From an uncultured Flavobacteriales bacterium (GTDB taxonomy: Bacteria; Bacteroidota; Bacteroidia; Flavobacteriales_D; Sanyastnellaceae): a DNA stretch of 20,872 nucleotides. Under the pieces are notes generated by a model. That model searched no databases and was not told where the DNA came from. It saw nothing but the letters and a program-made list of their open reading frames with translations. The translations under genes were made by a program, and so were the position numbers. The first letter of the stretch is position 1. Each line of letters begins with the position of its first letter. The stretch covers positions 1-20,872 of the forward strand of contig CALBSW010000085.1 of assembly GCA_937967465.1 (NCBI GenBank), in the 5' to 3' direction. Shown piece by piece: positions 1 through 7,372 of this stretch.

Positions 1-77
1 CTGTTCGTCGCCACGGAATCCGCCCTGCGAGACCCTTCAAGAGCATGACGGGTTCTCTATTTCCAGCCCCGGTGCGG
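1..77. other. Short segment downstream of pyrG, no supported gene
   Basis: This segment lies beyond the pyrG stop codon. A minus-strand ATG at 44-46 opens a frame that stays open to the window edge (begins MLLKGLAGRIPWRR), but 15 codons are too few to recognise. In many Bacteroidota yidC follows pyrG; this peptide does not look like a YidC N-terminus, so I make no gene call. No hairpin terminator is obvious. Confidence 0.2.
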
Positions 78-1757
78 TCAGGCGGATTCGCTCCCTGTGT
101 CCCGCTTCGCTGAAGACGGCACATCTCCGGCATCTTGCAGCTTCACGATGGCCTCAAGGAATCCCTTGAAGAGCGGGTGGGGGGTGACCACGGTACTCTT
201 GTATTCCGGGTGGAATTGGGCACCCACGAACCACGGGTGGTCGGGAATCTCGACGATCTCCACGAGTCCGGAATCCGGGTGTGTGCCCGTCGGAACCATG
301 CCGGCTTCGGTGAATTGTTCGCGGTACTGGTCGTTGAACTCGTAGCGGTGACGGTGACGCTCTTCGATCCGCGCTTTTCCATAAGCGGCAGAGGCGTGTG
401 ACCCGGGGGCCAGCGCGCAAGGGTAGGCGCCCAGGCGCATGGTGCCGCCCATGTCGGCGATGTTCTTCTGCTCCTCCATCATGTCGATGACGGGGTGAGG
501 CGTGTAGTCCTTGATCTCCGTGCTGTGCGCTTCTTCAAGGCCGAGCACGTTGCGGGCGAATTCGATGACCGCGCATTGCATGCCCAGGCAAATCCCAAAG
601 AAGGGGACACCGTTTTCTCGGGCGTAGCGGATGGCTTCGATTTTGCCGTCAATGCCGCGGGATCCGAAGCCGGGGGCCACCAGGATGCCGTCGACGTCGG
701 CAAAGGTCTCTTCCACATTGTCCTTCTGGACTTGCTCGGAGTGGACCCACTTGAGATCGACGGCGAGGTTGCTCGCCGCGCCGGCGTGGGTGAAGGATTC
801 CGCGATGCTTTTGTAGCTGTCCTTCAGTTCGACATACTTGCCGACCAGGGCCACGCGCACCGTGCGATCCGGCTTCTTGTGGCGGGAGAGGAATTGATTC
901 CAGCTGTCGAGGTTGACCGCAGCCCGCGAATCCACGCCCAGCTTCATCAGCACCACTTCATCGAGGCGCTCCTCCTGCATGAGGAGGGGCACTTCGTAAA
1001 TGGACTTGGCATCAATGGACTGAATGACCGCTTCCTCGTCCACGTTGCAGAAACGGGCCAATTTGTTGCGGATGGACCGGGTGAGTTCGTGCTCGGTCCG
1101 GCACACGAGGACATCCGGCTGAACACCGAATTCGAGCAGTTGCTTGACGCTGTGCTGGGTCGGTTTGGTTTTCAGCTCTCCAGCGGCGGAGAGATAGGGC
1201 ACCAACGTGAGGTGCACGACCAACGTGTCTTCGGGGTGCTCCCAACGCATCTGGCGTACGGCTTCCACGTAGGGGAGGGACTCAATGTCGCCGACCGTGC
1301 CTCCGATCTCTGTGATCACAAAGTCGTATTGGTCGCCTTCGCCGAGAATTTGCACGCACCGTTTGATCTCGTCGGTGATGTGCGGAATGACCTGCACGGT
1401 GCGGCCGAGGTATTCTCCACGGCGCTCTTTGTCGATGACACTCTGGTAGATGCGACCGGTCGTGATGTTGTTGGCCTGAGAGGTCGGCACATCGAGGAAA
1501 CGCTCGTAGTGGCCCAGGTCGAGGTCGGTCTCAGCACCGTCATCGGTGACGAAGCATTCCCCGTGTTCGTAGGGGTTGAGGGTGCCCGGATCAATGTTGA
1601 TGTAGGGGTCCAGTTTCTGGATGGTCACCTTCATGCCACGGGCCTGCAGCAGCTTGGCCAACGACGCGCTGATGATGCCCTTTCCAAGGCTGGAGGACAC
1701 GCCTCCCGTCACAAAGATGTATTTGGTGGCTTTCGCCGTTCCCGTAGTGCCGTGCAT
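78..1757 (-). CDS. pyrG: CTP synthase (glutamine hydrolysing)
   Basis: This cytosolic enzyme makes CTP from UTP, ATP and glutamine, the last step of de novo pyrimidine nucleotide synthesis. It is full length (559 residues from the chosen start). The N-terminal synthase domain carries the P-loop region VTGGVSSSLGKGI near residue 20. The C-terminal class I glutamine amidotransferase domain has the nucleophile Cys390 in FGICLGMQ and the His516/Glu518 pair in QFHPEYKS. The frame extends to a TTG at 1769, but the first ATG is at 1757 (MHGTTGTAKATKYIFVTGG) and a promoter-like element covers the TTG, so I prefer 1757. Even this start leaves about 10 residues before the usual TKYIFVTGG beginning. It follows the AI-2E-family gene on the same strand after 79 bases and seems to have its own promoter. 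Confidence 0.97.
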   Translation of the reverse strand: MHGTTGTAKATKYIFVTGGVSSSLGKGIISASLAKLLQARGMKVTIQKLDPYINIDPGTLNPYEHGECFVTDDGAETDLDLGHYERFLDVPTSQANNITTGRIYQSVIDKERRGEYLGRTVQVIPHITDEIKRCVQILGEGDQYDFVITEIGGTVGDIESLPYVEAVRQMRWEHPEDTLVVHLTLVPYLSAAGELKTKPTQHSVKQLLEFGVQPDVLVCRTEHELTRSIRNKLARFCNVDEEAVIQSIDAKSIYEVPLLMQEERLDEVVLMKLGVDSRAAVNLDSWNQFLSRHKKPDRTVRVALVGKYVELKDSYKSIAESFTHAGAASNLAVDLKWVHSEQVQKDNVEETFADVDGILVAPGFGSRGIDGKIEAIRYARENGVPFFGICLGMQCAVIEFARNVLGLEEAHSTEIKDYTPHPVIDMMEEQKNIADMGGTMRLGAYPCALAPGSHASAAYGKARIEERHRHRYEFNDQYREQFTEAGMVPTGTHPDSGLVEIVEIPDHPWFVGAQFHPEYKSTVVTPHPLFKGFLEAIVKLQDAGDVPSSAKRDTGSESA

Positions 1758-1765
1758 ACGGGGTG

Positions 1766-1801
1766 GCAAGGTACGCCGCTTCGCCGGGATGGCGAACCAA
1801 A
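1766..1801 (-). promoter_or_regulatory. Candidate pyrG promoter (TTTG / TACCTTGC)
   Basis: On the minus strand TACCTTGC at 1773-1766 resembles the Bacteroidota -7 element TAnnTTTG, and TTTG at 1801-1798 could be the -33 element. The 24-base spacing is slightly longer than the usual 17-23. The -7 element ends only 8 bases before the ATG, so a transcript from here would have almost no leader. This is a pattern match only. Confidence 0.35.
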
Positions 1802-1836
1802 GTTGTGCCCATTTTCAACGCGGCCTGTTCGCAGGC

Positions 1837-2976
1837 TCAGAGTTCGTCGGTCAGCGCTTGGATCACCTTGAATCCGCTGAGGAATTCCTTGGCCAGCACC
1901 CGGATCACCGAGTATGCGGGGATGGCGAGCATCATGCCGGTGATGCCCGCCAGGCTTCCAGCGATGCTGATGAGCAGGAAGATTTCGAGGGGATGTGCCT
2001 TGACGCTGCCCGCAAAAATGACGGGCTGCGTGAAGAAGTTGTCGACCAGTTGGCCTGCCAGGAAGACAAGGGCTGCCTGGCCCATCAAGCTGCCCAGATC
2101 GGGAGATTGCAGGTGGGTGGTGAGGATGAGGCCGAGCCCCAAGCCTGCCCCCAGGAGGGGGCCGACGTAGGGGATGAGGTTGAGCAGTCCTGCGAGGAAT
2201 CCGATGAGGAACGCATTGGGCACGCCGAGCAACAGAAGGCCGCCGGTGACGATGGTGGTGATGATGGCCACCTGGGCGGCGAGTCCGATGAAATACCGGG
2301 TCAACAGCTGGGTCGAATTCTCCAGCACCCGCTCCACCCTTGGCACGTGGCGGTCGGGCGTCAGCGCCTTCAGGATGCCGGGAAAGAGCTGGCGGTCCTT
2401 GAGGAAAAAGAAGGTCATGAATGAAATGCTGAACACGGCGACGACGAGGTTGCCGGCCAGCGAGAAGATGCCGCTGAGGAAGCCGCCGAGGCCATTGGCG
2501 CCCAAGGTCGAGCTGAGGGCCTGACTGAGGTTGGCCGTGTCGAGCCATGCGAGCGGGTCCTCCCCCTGGTCGAGGAACATGGGGGTGAGGTCATGGACCA
2601 ATGCGCGGAAGTCGCGCGCCGTGCCCTCGAAATCGATTGCACTCAGCACTTGGGCTTCTGCAGTAATGAGTGGGGCGAACAGGCTCACGAGCAGACTGAA
2701 CCCCAGGAACATCATGGCGAGCGCCAAGACGGCGCCGACGGTGGAGCCGATGGCGCGGCCTGCGATGCGTGTCCGGTCGCACCATTGAACCAGAGGGCGT
2801 CCAATGAAGCTCAACGCGATCGACAGGATGAGGTAGGCTGTCAGGTCCGAAAACCGGAACAAGGCGCCCAACAACAAGGACAAGCCGATGATGCCGGCGA
2901 TGCGGCGCAGCGTCCAGAATTCCGCTTTGAAAGGGCGGAGCGACAGGATGTCCTGGTCCTGCGAGGTGTTCTCCAT
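1837..2976 (-). CDS. AI-2E family transporter (PF01594-type permease)
   Basis: This is a 379-residue polytopic inner-membrane protein with the layout of the AI-2E/PerM family. It has a pair of hydrophobic segments after residue 25, more near 80-105, a long soluble stretch around 110-165, and a cluster of membrane segments from about 170 to 365. The family signature NLIPYVGPLLG lies near residue 265. Family members have been linked to AI-2 export, Na+/H+ antiport or general efflux; the substrate cannot be inferred here, and no luxS or quorum-sensing gene is nearby. The ATG at 2976 is preceded by TAATTTCC, a weak -7-like element. The gene begins 9 bases after the sixA stop, so the two may be cotranscribed. 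Confidence 0.9.
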   Translation of the reverse strand: MENTSQDQDILSLRPFKAEFWTLRRIAGIIGLSLLLGALFRFSDLTAYLILSIALSFIGRPLVQWCDRTRIAGRAIGSTVGAVLALAMMFLGFSLLVSLFAPLITAEAQVLSAIDFEGTARDFRALVHDLTPMFLDQGEDPLAWLDTANLSQALSSTLGANGLGGFLSGIFSLAGNLVVAVFSISFMTFFFLKDRQLFPGILKALTPDRHVPRVERVLENSTQLLTRYFIGLAAQVAIITTIVTGGLLLLGVPNAFLIGFLAGLLNLIPYVGPLLGAGLGLGLILTTHLQSPDLGSLMGQAALVFLAGQLVDNFFTQPVIFAGSVKAHPLEIFLLISIAGSLAGITGMMLAIPAYSVIRVLAKEFLSGFKVIQALTDEL

Positions 2977-2980
2977 GTCG

Positions 2981-2988
2981 GGAAATTA
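2981..2988 (-). promoter_or_regulatory. Weak -7-like element before the AI-2E family gene
   Basis: TAATTTCC on the minus strand ends 4 bases before the ATG at 2976 and overlaps the sixA stop codon. It matches TAnnTT but not the full TAnnTTTG, and no convincing -33 element is visible. It may be chance, because cotranscription with sixA is equally plausible. Confidence 0.2.
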
Positions 2989-3465
2989 AGCGTTCCTTCC
3001 CGGGTGGTGGCCCTTCAGACGCCCCGATCCTTTGCCAATGCCGCTCCAGTCGGCCACTTCCAGTTCGATGTGGACCACATCGGCGGTCGACATGCCGATC
3101 CAATCGCCTGTCAACTTCAGGACCAGATCGCTGATGCCGGGGTTGTGCCCCACGACCCACAGTCGCTGGGTGTTCGCATCGGTCATCCCGATGAGGTCCA
3201 TCCATGTATCCGCATCAGCGAGGTAGCCGGTGGGCGTGATGTGGTGTGGCGGCACGCTGTCCCAGGCGTCGAGGAGGGATTGCAGCGTCTGCTGTGTCCG
3301 AACGGCATCGCTCACCACGAGGGCATCTCCGGCCCTACAGGGAAAAGCCAGGCCTTGGCGGTGGGCTTCCAGTCGGCCACGCTCGGCCAACGGGCGCTCA
3401 TGATCACGTTGGCCAATGCGTGCCGGTTCGGCTTTTCCATGGCGGAGGAGCAACAATTCGAGCAT
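2986..3465 (-). CDS. sixA: SixA-like histidine phosphatase
   Basis: This is a 159-residue member of the histidine phosphatase (phosphoglycerate mutase-like) superfamily, SixA branch. The catalytic RHG motif is at residues 8-10 (LLLLRHGKAEP), the SDAVRTQQT segment near 52-60 supplies a conserved arginine, and the second catalytic histidine is His107 in VVGHNPG. E. coli SixA dephosphorylates histidine phosphotransfer and phosphotransferase proteins; the natural target here is unknown. The frame remains open to 3549, but the extra 28 codons come from AT-rich divergent DNA that reaches into the mntR promoter, and family members begin right at the first beta strand, so the ATG at 3465 is chosen. 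It ends with TAA 9 bases before the AI-2E family gene. Confidence 0.9.
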   Translation of the reverse strand: MLELLLLRHGKAEPARIGQRDHERPLAERGRLEAHRQGLAFPCRAGDALVVSDAVRTQQTLQSLLDAWDSVPPHHITPTGYLADADTWMDLIGMTDANTQRLWVVGHNPGISDLVLKLTGDWIGMSTADVVHIELEVADWSGIGKGSGRLKGHHPGRNA

Positions 3466-3513
3466 CTCAGACTTTACCAGACTGCAAATAAAATTCGTGA
3501 GAAGATTGAAATG

Positions 3514-3535
3514 ATTTTTAGTTAAGGCTAAAAAT
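3514..3535 (+). promoter_or_regulatory. Inverted repeat, candidate MntR/DtxR-type operator
   Basis: A perfect 8-base inverted repeat, ATTTTTAG then 6 bases (TTAAGG) then CTAAAAAT, lies in the sixA-mntR divergent region. Its AT-rich arms and 22-base span resemble the palindromic boxes bound by DtxR/MntR/Fur-type metal regulators. Its place just upstream of a DtxR-family gene suggests autoregulation and control of the downstream ZIP gene. Binding is inferred, not shown. Confidence 0.45.
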
Positions 3536-3550
3536 GAGTTTGTTCTCATC

Positions 3551-3558
3551 TAATTTCG
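3551..3558 (+). promoter_or_regulatory. Candidate -7 element of mntR (TAATTTCG)
   Basis: TAATTTCG differs from TAnnTTTG by one base and ends 8 bases before the ATG at 3567. If it is the -7 element, the inverted repeat at 3514-3535 covers the -33 region, which suits repression by the encoded regulator, and translation would start at 3567 rather than 3534. Confidence 0.3.
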
Positions 3559-3566
3559 CGGCTTCC

Positions 3567-4262
3567 ATGCCCACGGTCAGCGCCGAGAATTACCTGAAAG
3601 CCATCCTGCACATTCAAGAAGAAGGGCAGGAGAAGGTCAGCACCACCGACCTCGCGGACCGCGTGTCGGCGACGCCGGCGAGCACATCGGCCATGCTCAA
3701 GAAATTGGGTGCCAAGGGTTGGGTGGTGCACGAGCGGTACCATGGTGTGCAGCTTACCGACAGCGGACAGCGAATTGCCATGGACATCGTGCGTCGCCAC
3801 CGGCTGTGGGAGTCCTTTCTGGTGGACCATCTGGGCTTCGATTGGGACCAGGTTCACGACATCGCCGAGGAGTTGGAGCACATCAACAGTGTGGAGCTGA
3901 CCAACCGGCTGGACGCCTTCCTCGGGTTTCCGAAGCTGGACCCCCACGGAGATGCCATTCCCGGCCCCAATGGCCGCTTCCGCTCTGTGGCAGCGCGCAC
4001 GTTGCTGTCCGAGGCCCCACGCCACCTGGAGCTCATCGTGGTGGGGGTCGTGGATGGCCGCGATGCGTTCCTCCGCCACCTCGGTGTCCTGGGCATTTCG
4101 CTGGGCACCCGGTTGACCGTGATCCGGCGGCACGCCTTTGACGGCAGCTTGGAAGTCCGCTTCGCGGATAGCGGTGAAGACGTTCAAATGTTGTCCCCCT
4201 CGGTTTGCGAGCGCCTTTGGGTCGACCAGGACGCCGAAGCGCCGTCCATTCCATTTCCCTGA
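3567..4262 (+). CDS. mntR: DtxR/MntR-family metal-dependent transcriptional regulator
   Basis: This metal-sensing repressor has 231 residues from the chosen start. The N-terminal winged helix begins at MPTVSAENYLKAI and includes the recognition region TPASTSAMLKKLGAKGWV. The dimerisation and metal-binding domain follows (RRHRLWESFLVDHLG, HDIAEELEHI and the later FLGFPKLDPHGD). The last ~80 residues look like the FeoA/SH3-like domain of longer DtxR-type members. Family members bind Mn(II) or Fe(II) and repress metal uptake genes. An in-frame ATG at 3534 has an AAGG six bases upstream and would add 11 residues, but it overlaps the inverted repeat, and relatives start close to the ENYLKAI segment, so 3567 is preferred. 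A ZIP transporter follows 11 bases after the stop, a likely regulatory target in the same operon. Whether the metal is Mn, Fe or Zn cannot be read from the sequence. Confidence 0.92.
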   Translation: MPTVSAENYLKAILHIQEEGQEKVSTTDLADRVSATPASTSAMLKKLGAKGWVVHERYHGVQLTDSGQRIAMDIVRRHRLWESFLVDHLGFDWDQVHDIAEELEHINSVELTNRLDAFLGFPKLDPHGDAIPGPNGRFRSVAARTLLSEAPRHLELIVVGVVDGRDAFLRHLGVLGISLGTRLTVIRRHAFDGSLEVRFADSGEDVQMLSPSVCERLWVDQDAEAPSIPFP

Positions 4263-4273
4263 AAGACACTGAC

Positions 4274-5095
4274 ATGCAGTTCATTGAGACCTTCCTTCAA
4301 GAGTCCGGGCCCGTGACCGCGGCGCTCCTTGCAACCACCTTCACCTGGCTGATGACCGCCGCGGGTGCGTCACTGGTGTTCTTTTTCAAGACCCTGCATC
4401 GCCGGTTGCTGGATGGGATGCTGGGATTCACCGGCGGTGTGATGATCGCAGCGAGTTGTTTCGGTCTGCTGATTCCCGCCATTGACATGACGGGCGGGGA
4501 GGGCATGGCGTCCGTCACACCTGCGGCGATAGGCTTCATCGTGGGGGCGTTGTTCCTGTTTGCGTTGGACAAACTCACGCCCCACCTGCACATCAATTTT
4601 GACCGCAGCGAAGCGGAGGGCCCCAAGACGGATTGGCACCGCACCACCTTGCTTGTGCTGGCCATCACCTTGCACAACATTCCCGAGGGATTGGCCGTCG
4701 GCGTGCTGTTTGGCGGTGCCGCGGCTGGCATCGAAGGCGCCACCATCGGAGGAGCCTTGGCTTTGGCCATCGGCATTGGCATCCAGAATTTCCCGGAAGG
4801 CATTGCGGTCAGCATGCCGCTTCGCCGGCAGGGAGTCTCCCGCGGGCGCTCCTTCTGGTTTGGTCAGCTCAGCGCCATCGTAGAGCCTGTGGCTGGTGTG
4901 GTGGGGGCCATTGCGGTGCTGACCATCGAGCCGCTCTTGCCTTACGCGCTCGCCTTCGCGGCAGGGGCCATGATTTACGTGGTGGTGGAGGAAGTGATTC
5001 CCGAAACCCAGCGCGACAAATACACCGATGTGGCGACCCTCGGTTTTGTCCTCGGTTTTGTCCTGATGATGGTGCTGGACGTGGTCCTCGGCTGA
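4274..5095 (+). CDS. ZIP family divalent metal transporter (GufA/ZupT-like)
   Basis: This is a 273-residue inner-membrane protein with about eight hydrophobic segments. The TM4 metal-binding motif HNIPEGLAVGV is at residues 134-144, and the related TM5 motif NFPEGIAVSMPL is at 172-183, where many ZIPs have HExxH. The H-to-N form is typical of the GufA/ZupT branch. A further conserved acidic patch, VVVEEVIPET, is near residue 240. ZIP proteins import Zn, Fe, Mn or similar cations. The frame is open back to 4205, but those codons overlap mntR in another frame; the ATG at 4274 is 11 bases past the mntR stop and begins the natural first helix. Pairing with a DtxR-type repressor suggests metal-repressed uptake of Mn or Fe. 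It converges on mpl with a 6-base gap. Confidence 0.93.
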   Translation: MQFIETFLQESGPVTAALLATTFTWLMTAAGASLVFFFKTLHRRLLDGMLGFTGGVMIAASCFGLLIPAIDMTGGEGMASVTPAAIGFIVGALFLFALDKLTPHLHINFDRSEAEGPKTDWHRTTLLVLAITLHNIPEGLAVGVLFGGAAAGIEGATIGGALALAIGIGIQNFPEGIAVSMPLRRQGVSRGRSFWFGQLSAIVEPVAGVVGAIAVLTIEPLLPYALAFAAGAMIYVVVEEVIPETQRDKYTDVATLGFVLGFVLMMVLDVVLG

Positions 5096-5101
5096 TTCGA
5101 T

Positions 5102-6478
5102 TCAGTCCAGCGCGGTGCGGATGGCGTCCACAAGGTCGACGCCCTCAAAGCGCCCAGAACTCATGAGCAGGAAGACCGTGTTGGGCCCTGCAGCGTCACG
5201 GACAGCCTCGGCGAGATCCGCGGGGTCCGGTGTGACGTGGAGGCCCGGATTCTGAAAAGCGGTCTGGACTTTCTCCGCATCGAGTGGCGGAAGCTGCTTG
5301 TGGGCCAGCACATCTGGTGAGAAGCAGACCCAAGCTTCGTCTGCCGCGTCCAGTGCACCAGCATACGTGGGGATGAAGGCGGGATTCAGGCTTGAAAATG
5401 TATGGAGCTCCAGGACCGCAATGACCTTTCTGTCAGCGAATTGACTGGCAATGGCGCTGGTGGTTGCGGCCACCTTTGAGGGGGCATGGGCGAAGTCGCG
5501 GAACACGGTGCATGCCCCACCCTCCAGTGTCCGGTCCAAGCGTCGCTCCAGCCGTCCAGCCGCTCCGGAGAAATCGGCCACGGCTTGGGTGAATTCCTCG
5601 GGTGTCACGCCCCACCGTTCCGCCAAGGCCATGGCACCGGCCAAATTGAGGACGTTGTGCGATCCGACCAGCTGCAAGGGCTTCGGGCCGTCTGCCGTCT
5701 TCAGGTGCAAGGTGCCGTCCACCAGAGTGTGCTCCGGCATGGCGTAGGGCACCCATTCGATGTCGCTTCGCGCTGGCGCCACGGCCTCGACAGCCCGTTT
5801 CAATTCCATGTCCTCAGCGCACCACACCACGCATCCTCCGTGTTCGACCCGCCGCAGGTATTCCTCGAATTGGGCGCGGTAGACGTCCGGGTCTGGGAAA
5901 ACATTGATGTGGTCCCAGGCCACGCCCGTGATGATGGTGAGGTGGGGGCGATACCAATGGAATTTGGGGGTGAGGTCCAAAGGAGAACTCAGGTACTCGT
6001 CGCCCTCGAGCAGCATGTCCGGTGCGTCCGTGAGGCGCACCATCCGGTCGAAACCGGTCAGTTGGGCCCCGACCATGAAATCGGGCGTGCGTCCCAGGCG
6101 GTGCATCACATGGAGCAGCATGGCGGTAATCGATGTCTTGCCGTGGCTGCCCGCGACCACAATCCGCCGTTTGTCCTGGGCGGCCTCGAACAGGTACTCG
6201 GGATAGCTGACCACCGGGAGGCCGAGCGCTTGCGCCCGGGCGAGTTCGGGGTTGTCCGGCCGGGCGTGCATGCCGAGGATGACCTTGTCCAGTCCTGCAT
6301 GGATGCGGTCGGGTTGCCAGCCCATGGCATCGGGGAGGAGGCCGGCAGCGGCCAATCGGCTCCGGCTGGGGTCGTGGATGGCGTCATCGGAGCCGGTCAC
6401 GGTGTGGCCTTGGTGGTGGAGGGCCAGTGCCAGGTTGTGCATGGCAGCGCCGCCGATGGCAATGAAATGGACGTTCAT
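5102..6478 (-). CDS. mpl: UDP-N-acetylmuramate:L-alanyl-gamma-D-glutamyl-meso-diaminopimelate ligase
   Basis: Mpl is the recycling ligase of peptidoglycan metabolism: it joins a salvaged murein tripeptide to UDP-MurNAc using ATP in the cytosol. At 458 residues it has the usual length. It starts with the Mur-ligase Rossmann fold MNVHFIAIGGAAMHNLA, has the ATP-binding loop GSHGKTS at residues 110-116, the acidic segment LLEGDEYLSS near 160, the GVAWDHINVF segment near 200, and the C-terminal ligase domain with FRDFAHAPSK. The HINVFPD and AHAPSK variants favour Mpl over MurC. Its ATG overlaps the stop of the EI24-domain gene by 4 bases (ATGA), placing it last in the long minus-strand operon. It converges on the ZIP gene with no visible terminator in the 6-base gap. 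Confidence 0.92.
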   Translation of the reverse strand: MNVHFIAIGGAAMHNLALALHHQGHTVTGSDDAIHDPSRSRLAAAGLLPDAMGWQPDRIHAGLDKVILGMHARPDNPELARAQALGLPVVSYPEYLFEAAQDKRRIVVAGSHGKTSITAMLLHVMHRLGRTPDFMVGAQLTGFDRMVRLTDAPDMLLEGDEYLSSPLDLTPKFHWYRPHLTIITGVAWDHINVFPDPDVYRAQFEEYLRRVEHGGCVVWCAEDMELKRAVEAVAPARSDIEWVPYAMPEHTLVDGTLHLKTADGPKPLQLVGSHNVLNLAGAMALAERWGVTPEEFTQAVADFSGAAGRLERRLDRTLEGGACTVFRDFAHAPSKVAATTSAIASQFADRKVIAVLELHTFSSLNPAFIPTYAGALDAADEAWVCFSPDVLAHKQLPPLDAEKVQTAFQNPGLHVTPDPADLAEAVRDAAGPNTVFLLMSSGRFEGVDLVDAIRTALD

Positions 6479-7344
6479 GGATCAGGGGTGAAGGTCAATC
6501 GGGCCGCTGCGGCAGTGCAGGGAATGGGGCCCAGGAAAGTGGCGAGGAACACGCCGAGCAGGGGCACGGCAAGCAGCAAGGAAAACACGCTGCCGATGCC
6601 GAGCAGGCGCCCGCGCTCGGCCCAGCCCCGGCTCAACGACGCGCGCCAGTCGAGTTCGGCCTGTTCGTAGACCGCGTCGAACACCGCGGCACCGTAGAAA
6701 TAGGCGCCGACGGCCCAGCCGGTCACGAGAAGCACAGGGGACAGCAAAACCGCCACTGGCGCAGCAAACACGGTCAGGAGCAGGCCGATCACCGCCAATC
6801 CGAGGGACAGCCCCAATTCGGCCGCCAACAGGGCCACAGACATGCGGACGCCCCGGTAGAGGTCCCGCAACAATTGCCGCACCGTGAAGGGGGTGGACGT
6901 CCCGGTTTCACGCTGTCGAATGGCCCCGGCCAGTGCGCTCATGACGGGGGCCATCAGGGTCAAAAGCAGGTACTTGGTGAGTTTGAGTTTGAGCCAGAAG
7001 ACCAACAGGCTCAGGCCCCATTCGAGCATCCAGTCCAGTTTGGACGCCCCCCAGAGCAACGCGTCGGAGTACCAGGCATCCGGGGAGCTGGCCAGGTTGT
7101 CAAGGTCCAGTCCTGCGGACGACAGGCCAGAGGTCAACGCATCGCGCAACGCATCGGCCAGTGATTGGGTCAATCCCGCACCCGCCATGGTGATGCACAG
7201 CAGAACAGCGGGTCCTGCAAGGTGGTAGGCTTGTAGTCGGTATTTCTTCAGGATGCCGAATGCCTCGAACCATCCGCGTGCGGCGCGAAGGAACTCCCGG
7301 AGGTGGGCAGGGGGAGTGAGGGCGGTGGGAAGGCGGGTTGGCAT
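6475..7344 (-). CDS. EI24-domain (CysZ-like) membrane protein
   Basis: This is a 289-residue polytopic membrane protein of the EI24/CysZ family (PF07264-type). It has an N-terminal amphipathic stretch (LREFLRAARGWFEAFGILKKY), a first hydrophobic segment around HLAGPAVLLCITMAGAG, a central pair near LLVFWLKLKLTKYLLLTLMA, the conserved family-like segment FTVRQLLRDLYRGVRMS, and C-terminal hydrophobic segments with the typical FDAVYEQAELDWRAS loop. CysZ moves sulfate in proteobacteria; the role of the Bacteroidota homologues is not established. The frame extends to an ATG at 7398 that would overlap aroA by 26 bases; the ATG at 7344 leaves a 28-base gap and starts just before the first amphipathic helix, so it is chosen. 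It overlaps mpl by 4 bases. Confidence 0.8.
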   Translation of the reverse strand: MPTRLPTALTPPAHLREFLRAARGWFEAFGILKKYRLQAYHLAGPAVLLCITMAGAGLTQSLADALRDALTSGLSSAGLDLDNLASSPDAWYSDALLWGASKLDWMLEWGLSLLVFWLKLKLTKYLLLTLMAPVMSALAGAIRQRETGTSTPFTVRQLLRDLYRGVRMSVALLAAELGLSLGLAVIGLLLTVFAAPVAVLLSPVLLVTGWAVGAYFYGAAVFDAVYEQAELDWRASLSRGWAERGRLLGIGSVFSLLLAVPLLGVFLATFLGPIPCTAAAARLTFTPDP

Positions 7345-7372
7345 CTCCGGTCCCAAGATCGGAGAGACCGAT

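Noticed and set aside
495..1871. A 458-codon plus-strand frame opposite pyrG
   Set aside because: Shadow of the pyrG codon bias; no recognisable domain and it runs across the pyrG promoter.
5090..5106. Possible bidirectional terminator between the ZIP gene and mpl
   Set aside because: The gap is 6 bases and the short CTGA/TCAG symmetry is only four bases per arm without a T run; not convincing.
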